From NCBI GenBank assembly GCA_003225295.1, contig QHYZ01000091.1, positions 1 to 64,000 on the forward strand: a stretch of 64,000 nucleotides of DNA, read 5' to 3'. The notes beneath the pieces are model-generated. The model was not told the origin of the DNA. It saw only the letters and a program-made list of their open reading frames with translations, and made no database searches. Below are positions 61,126 through 64,000 of the stretch, one piece after another. This DNA comes from Acidobacteriota bacterium (GTDB taxonomy: Bacteria > Acidobacteriota > Terriglobia > Acidiferrales > UBA7541). The stretch's first letter is position 1; each line of letters begins with the position of its first letter. Both the position numbers and the translations under genes were made by a program.

Positions 61126-62424
61126 TCAGTTCTTTGTGCGGTCCATCACCACCGACCCGCCCTTCATCACCCACTTCACGTTCTTCAAAACCACATCGAT
61201 ATCAGCCAGAGGGTCCCCTTGGACGGCGACCAGATCCGCGAAATATCCCGGAGCGACTGCTCCCAGCTCTTTTTCTTTCCCCAACAGCTCCGCCGCATTA
61301 GTCGTCGCAGTGCGCAAGGCCTGCTCCGGCGTCATTCCTGCTTTCACGAACCAGCCCAGCTCGCGAGTGTTCTGCCCAAACATCGTGTAGATGGCATCCG
61401 AACCCATCGCAAACTTCACGCCGGCTTTGAACGCCTTTTGCGCCGTTTCCAGATTCCTGGGAATGAACGCTTGCAGCTTCTCCTGGTATCCCGCCGCGTA
61501 CCCGATCTTGTCGCCGTTTTCGATGTAATAGCGGTTGTGGTCGATCGTTGGCACATAGAACGTTCCACGCTTTACCATTTCCTGAATCGTGGCATCGTCC
61601 ATGTCCGTCGCATGTTCTAACGAATCCGTCCCGGCGCGTACTGCGTCCCGCGCCCCGTCCGGCCCGTACGAGTGGATGGCGATCTTTTTTCCAAATTGGT
61701 GGGCCATTTCCACCGCCGCCTTCATCTCTTCGTAGGTATACGTCTCGAATCCCGTCACGTCATCGTCCGTTCCGGTCGATCCGTACATTTTGACCACGTC
61801 GGCACCCGCAGCGATCTGCTGCCGTACCGCCTTCAACACTTCCGGCACGCCATCGGCGATCCCGCCCGCAGGCGGATTTATCCCCGATTTGTACGGCGTG
61901 TTGGTGACGTACAGCCCGTACCCGCACACAAACATGCGCGGACCGATCATTTCTCCGCGGTTGATCAAATCGCGCATGGCAATGTCCATGTATTGATCCG
62001 CGCCGAGATCGCGCACCGTGGTCACGCCTGCTCCCAGCGTGCGCATCGCTCCTTTGCGCGCGACAAACACCTCTACTGCAGGCGCGTTGCTGGTCAACTG
62101 CTTCAGCATCGGCTCGCCGGGAGTCTCGTCGGTGTACATGGTCATGTGCGTATGCACATCGATCAGCCCGGGCAAGCCCGCGTATTTCGACAGATCGATC
62201 ACCTCCGCGCCCACAGGGATCGTCGAGGCATCCGTCGTCACACCGCGAATCCGGTCACGCTCCACGATCACCGTGGCATTCGTCCAAAGCTTCCCCTTGG
62301 CGTCCCAGAGCCTGCCGAGCCGCACGGCCTTGACAGGTGTGGCGCTCGGTTTCTCCTGCGCACAAATTCCTTCCACACACAAGGCTGCGAGAACAGCCGC
62401 TAGGAAGACCCTCATTGTTTTCAT
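61126..62424 (-). CDS. Exported metal-dependent amidohydrolase
   Basis: 432 aa from the ATG at 62424; the longer frame to 62448 lacks support. A signal peptide (VFLAAVLAALCVEGICAQ) precedes the fold. The metal ligands are DVHTHM near 86, the Lys in VVKMYGS, His in IAIHSYG and SLEHATD, and Asp in MGSDAIYT. It resembles the imidazolonepropionase-like/Xaa-Pro dipeptidase group of secreted amidohydrolases. Substrate unknown. Confidence 0.9.
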   Translation of the reverse strand: MKTMRVFLAAVLAALCVEGICAQEKPSATPVKAVRLGRLWDAKGKLWTNATVIVERDRIRGVTTDASTIPVGAEVIDLSKYAGLPGLIDVHTHMTMYTDETPGEPMLKQLTSNAPAVEVFVARKGAMRTLGAGVTTVRDLGADQYMDIAMRDLINRGEMIGPRMFVCGYGLYVTNTPYKSGINPPAGGIADGVPEVLKAVRQQIAAGADVVKMYGSTGTDDDVTGFETYTYEEMKAAVEMAHQFGKKIAIHSYGPDGARDAVRAGTDSLEHATDMDDATIQEMVKRGTFYVPTIDHNRYYIENGDKIGYAAGYQEKLQAFIPRNLETAQKAFKAGVKFAMGSDAIYTMFGQNTRELGWFVKAGMTPEQALRTATTNAAELLGKEKELGAVAPGYFADLVAVQGDPLADIDVVLKNVKWVMKGGSVVMDRTKN

Positions 62425-62508
62425 GGCACGCTCACCTCTTCGGTCCACCCATACACGCCGAGCAACGTCCGTCTTCTAAATCAGTTGTCGACAGAATGCA
62501 ATGGCGGA

Positions 62509-62958
62509 CTACTGCTGGCGGCGGGCCGTCTGAGGGGATGGCGTTTTCTGCCGAGAAGAAGAGCTCGTCGGAGGCATGGGTGGGGCAACACCCGCGGTTT
62601 GAGAGCCCAGGCCCAATTGCTGTAGTGTTTTCGCATCCAGCTTCCCGGTAGGATTCAGCCCATGCGCTTCCTGGAATTTTCTCGTCGCTTCGATCGTTGA
62701 CGCGTCCCACTTCCCGTTCGGTTTTCCGGTGAACGAGCCGTTCTTAGCGAGCGCCTGCTGGATTTCGGAAATTCGGTCAGGAGTGGGGGTTTTTTGCCCC
62801 CGCTCCCGCCGCTTTGAGTTTTTTGACGACTTCGACCGGTGTGCAGTGCTGGGCGACTTGGAAGGAGTAGATTTCTTTTGCGCCGAAGCGACACACACAC
62901 CCAACCCTGCTGCCACGAGCAGCGTCAGGGCTAGGTGGGTCACTCTTCGCACTCGCAT
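62509..62958 (-). CDS. Exported peptidoglycan-binding-domain protein
   Basis: 149 aa. A signal peptide (LALTLLVAAGLGVCVASAQ) is followed by a Lys/Ser-rich linker and one peptidoglycan_binding_1 domain (IQQALAKNGSFTGKPNGKWD, then GLNPTGKLDAKTLQQLGL). The C-terminus is a Ser/Pro-rich tail. No catalytic domain, so it is likely a wall-binding accessory protein. Next to the HtrA gene. Confidence 0.85.
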   Translation of the reverse strand: MRVRRVTHLALTLLVAAGLGVCVASAQKKSTPSKSPSTAHRSKSSKNSKRRERGQKTPTPDRISEIQQALAKNGSFTGKPNGKWDASTIEATRKFQEAHGLNPTGKLDAKTLQQLGLGSQTAGVAPPMPPTSSSSRQKTPSPQTARRQQ

Positions 62959-62989
62959 AGGCGTGTCTGTATTGGCTGTCGCTACGTTA

Positions 62990-64000
62990 CTATTGCTGGC
63001 TGTCGGCCGGAACTTTGCCCGACAAATAGAGTGTCAGGATCCGGTCGTCCTGCCGGCGAAGAACCTTAAATACAACGTCCTCGCCATGCTTCAGTTTTGA
63101 CACGGCCTTACGGTAATCGGAGACAGAATTCACGGTTTCACCGTTGATCAGAGAGATCACGTCTCCGCGACCGAATCCCAAATCATCGGCAAACGAAGCC
63201 GGATCGACTTCGGTTACGAGCACGCCCTTCTGCCCTTCCATTCCGACGCGATGCCCGCGGTCCGGCGTCAATTCTTCCACATGCAGGCCGAATTCCGGAG
63301 GCGCGGTTTCGCCAGGCTGCTCGCCCAGGCGCCCAGCCGAATTCGGGAACACTCGCGTGCGGTCTCCAACCTCCGCGGTTGTTTCTTTCTGCGCGCGGTC
63401 GCGAATATAAGTCAGTTTCACCTTGCTACCGATCGGCGCTTGCGCAATCGGGTTCACCAGATCATTCCCTGTCTTGACCACCTGACCGTTCACGCTGGTG
63501 ATCACGTCACCGCCCTTCAAACCGGCTTTCTCCGCCGGACTTCCCGGCTCGACCCCTTCAATCACTACGCCATAGGGCGCGCCCAGCGATTTCAGCGTGA
63601 TGGTGTTGGTGCTCAGTTCTTCCTGGAAGCTGACGCCGATCGACCCGCGCGTCACGCGGCCTTGCTTGATAATCTGGTCGTAAACGTTGATCGCCGTGGT
63701 CGAGGGCAGGGCGAAGCCCACGCCTTCATAGCCGCGGCTGCCCGTGATGATCGCCGTATTTATCCCGATCACCTCGCCGGCCAGGTCTACCAGTGGCCCG
63801 CCAGAATTCCCCGGGTTGATCGCCGCGTCGGTCTGCAGAAACCTCTGGAACTGATGCCCGATCCCGCCGCGGTCTTTTGCGCTGATGATTCCCGCAGTGA
63901 CTGTGGCTTGCAGTCCGAAGGGACTGCCGATCGCCAGCACCCAGTCGCCAACCTGCACGCCATCCGAATTTCCGAGCTTCGCGATGGGCAGTTCTTTGCT
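62990..64000 (-). CDS. HtrA/DegQ-type serine protease, 5' end outside window
   Basis: The frame runs off the right edge; the last 42 bases continue it as [14 protein letters not shown]. The catalytic Ser is in [10 protein letters not shown]; the catalytic His and Asp would be beyond the edge. Two PDZ domains follow: [20 protein letters not shown] near the middle and [20 protein letters not shown] near the end. It is a periplasmic quality-control protease. A C-terminal [10 protein letters not shown] ends it. Confidence 0.93.
   Translation of the reverse strand, partial: SKELPIAKLGNSDGVQVGDWVLAIGSPFGLQATVTAGIISAKDRGGIGHQFQRFLQTDAAINPGNSGGPLVDLAGEVIGINTAIITGSRGYEGVGFALPSTTAINVYDQIIKQGRVTRGSIGVSFQEELSTNTITLKSLGAPYGVVIEGVEPGSPAEKAGLKGGDVITSVNGQVVKTGNDLVNPIAQAPIGSKVKLTYIRDRAQKETTAEVGDRTRVFPNSAGRLGEQPGETAPPEFGLHVEELTPDRGHRVGMEGQKGVLVTEVDPASFADDLGFGRGDVISLINGETVNSVSDYRKAVSKLKHGEDVVFKVLRRQDDRILTLYLSGKVPADSQQ

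Noticed and set aside
60893-61174. 93-codon minus frame beside the amidohydrolase
   Set aside because: Overlaps the amidohydrolase end in another frame and lacks any motif.

Overview
The window is bacterial, GC-rich and densely coded, mostly on the minus strand. lpxD and murJ imply a Gram-negative envelope. bshC implies bacillithiol, and there are several PilZ proteins and many secreted Asp/Gly-rich or hydrolytic proteins. This mix suggests Acidobacteriota. That assignment is inferred from gene content; there is no rRNA gene here to prove it.

Region 1 (1-12.2 kb, minus strand) is the most unusual part. Three adjacent exported genes are read right to left. The first is a 516-aa multicopper-oxidase-like protein with HxHG and HCH copper motifs. 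The second is a 544-aa partner with HPxHxHGxH and a terminal HSH motif. The third is a giant gene that is open for 2,977 codons and runs off the left edge. Its N-terminus is a multicopper-oxidase-like domain without evident copper ligands. It continues through cadherin/Ig-like and SdrB/CNA-like segments, a right-handed beta-helix region and TIG/HYDIN-like domains. Copper ligands that one laccase chain normally carries are spread over two polypeptides, and the third looks like a surface scaffold. A MofA/OmpB-like metal-oxidising or metal-binding surface system is the working hypothesis.

Region 2 (12.2-20.4 kb) is accessory. It holds a truncated IS1595-type transposase domain, a Crp/Fnr regulator and a secreted FG-GAP protein. 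These are followed by an enoyl-CoA hydratase-like/MFS transporter/exported creatininase-like group and two PilZ proteins.

Region 3 (20.5-31.1 kb) is core: murJ-xerD-cca-dnaE-accA on minus, and a hypothetical gene plus lpxD on plus.

Region 4 (31.1-41.7 kb, minus) is an overlapping cell-wall and lipid set (MgtC-like, LD-carboxypeptidase, Mpl, M61 peptidase, PlsC, exported NIF3-like). Next to it are a PfkB kinase with MTA phosphorylase, MeaB, and an acyl-CoA dehydrogenase broken by an internal deletion.

Region 5 (41.7-64 kb, minus) carries an M2 peptidase, threonine aldolase, hemW, yjbQ, bshC, a DHDPS-family aldolase, carB, carA, lepB and rsmE. The heat-shock set hrcA-grpE-dnaJ follows, with a good sigma-70 promoter and a CIRCE-like operator. 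The region ends with an aldehyde dehydrogenase, an exported amidohydrolase, a peptidoglycan-binding protein and a partial HtrA protease. No tRNA, rRNA or CRISPR array was recognised.
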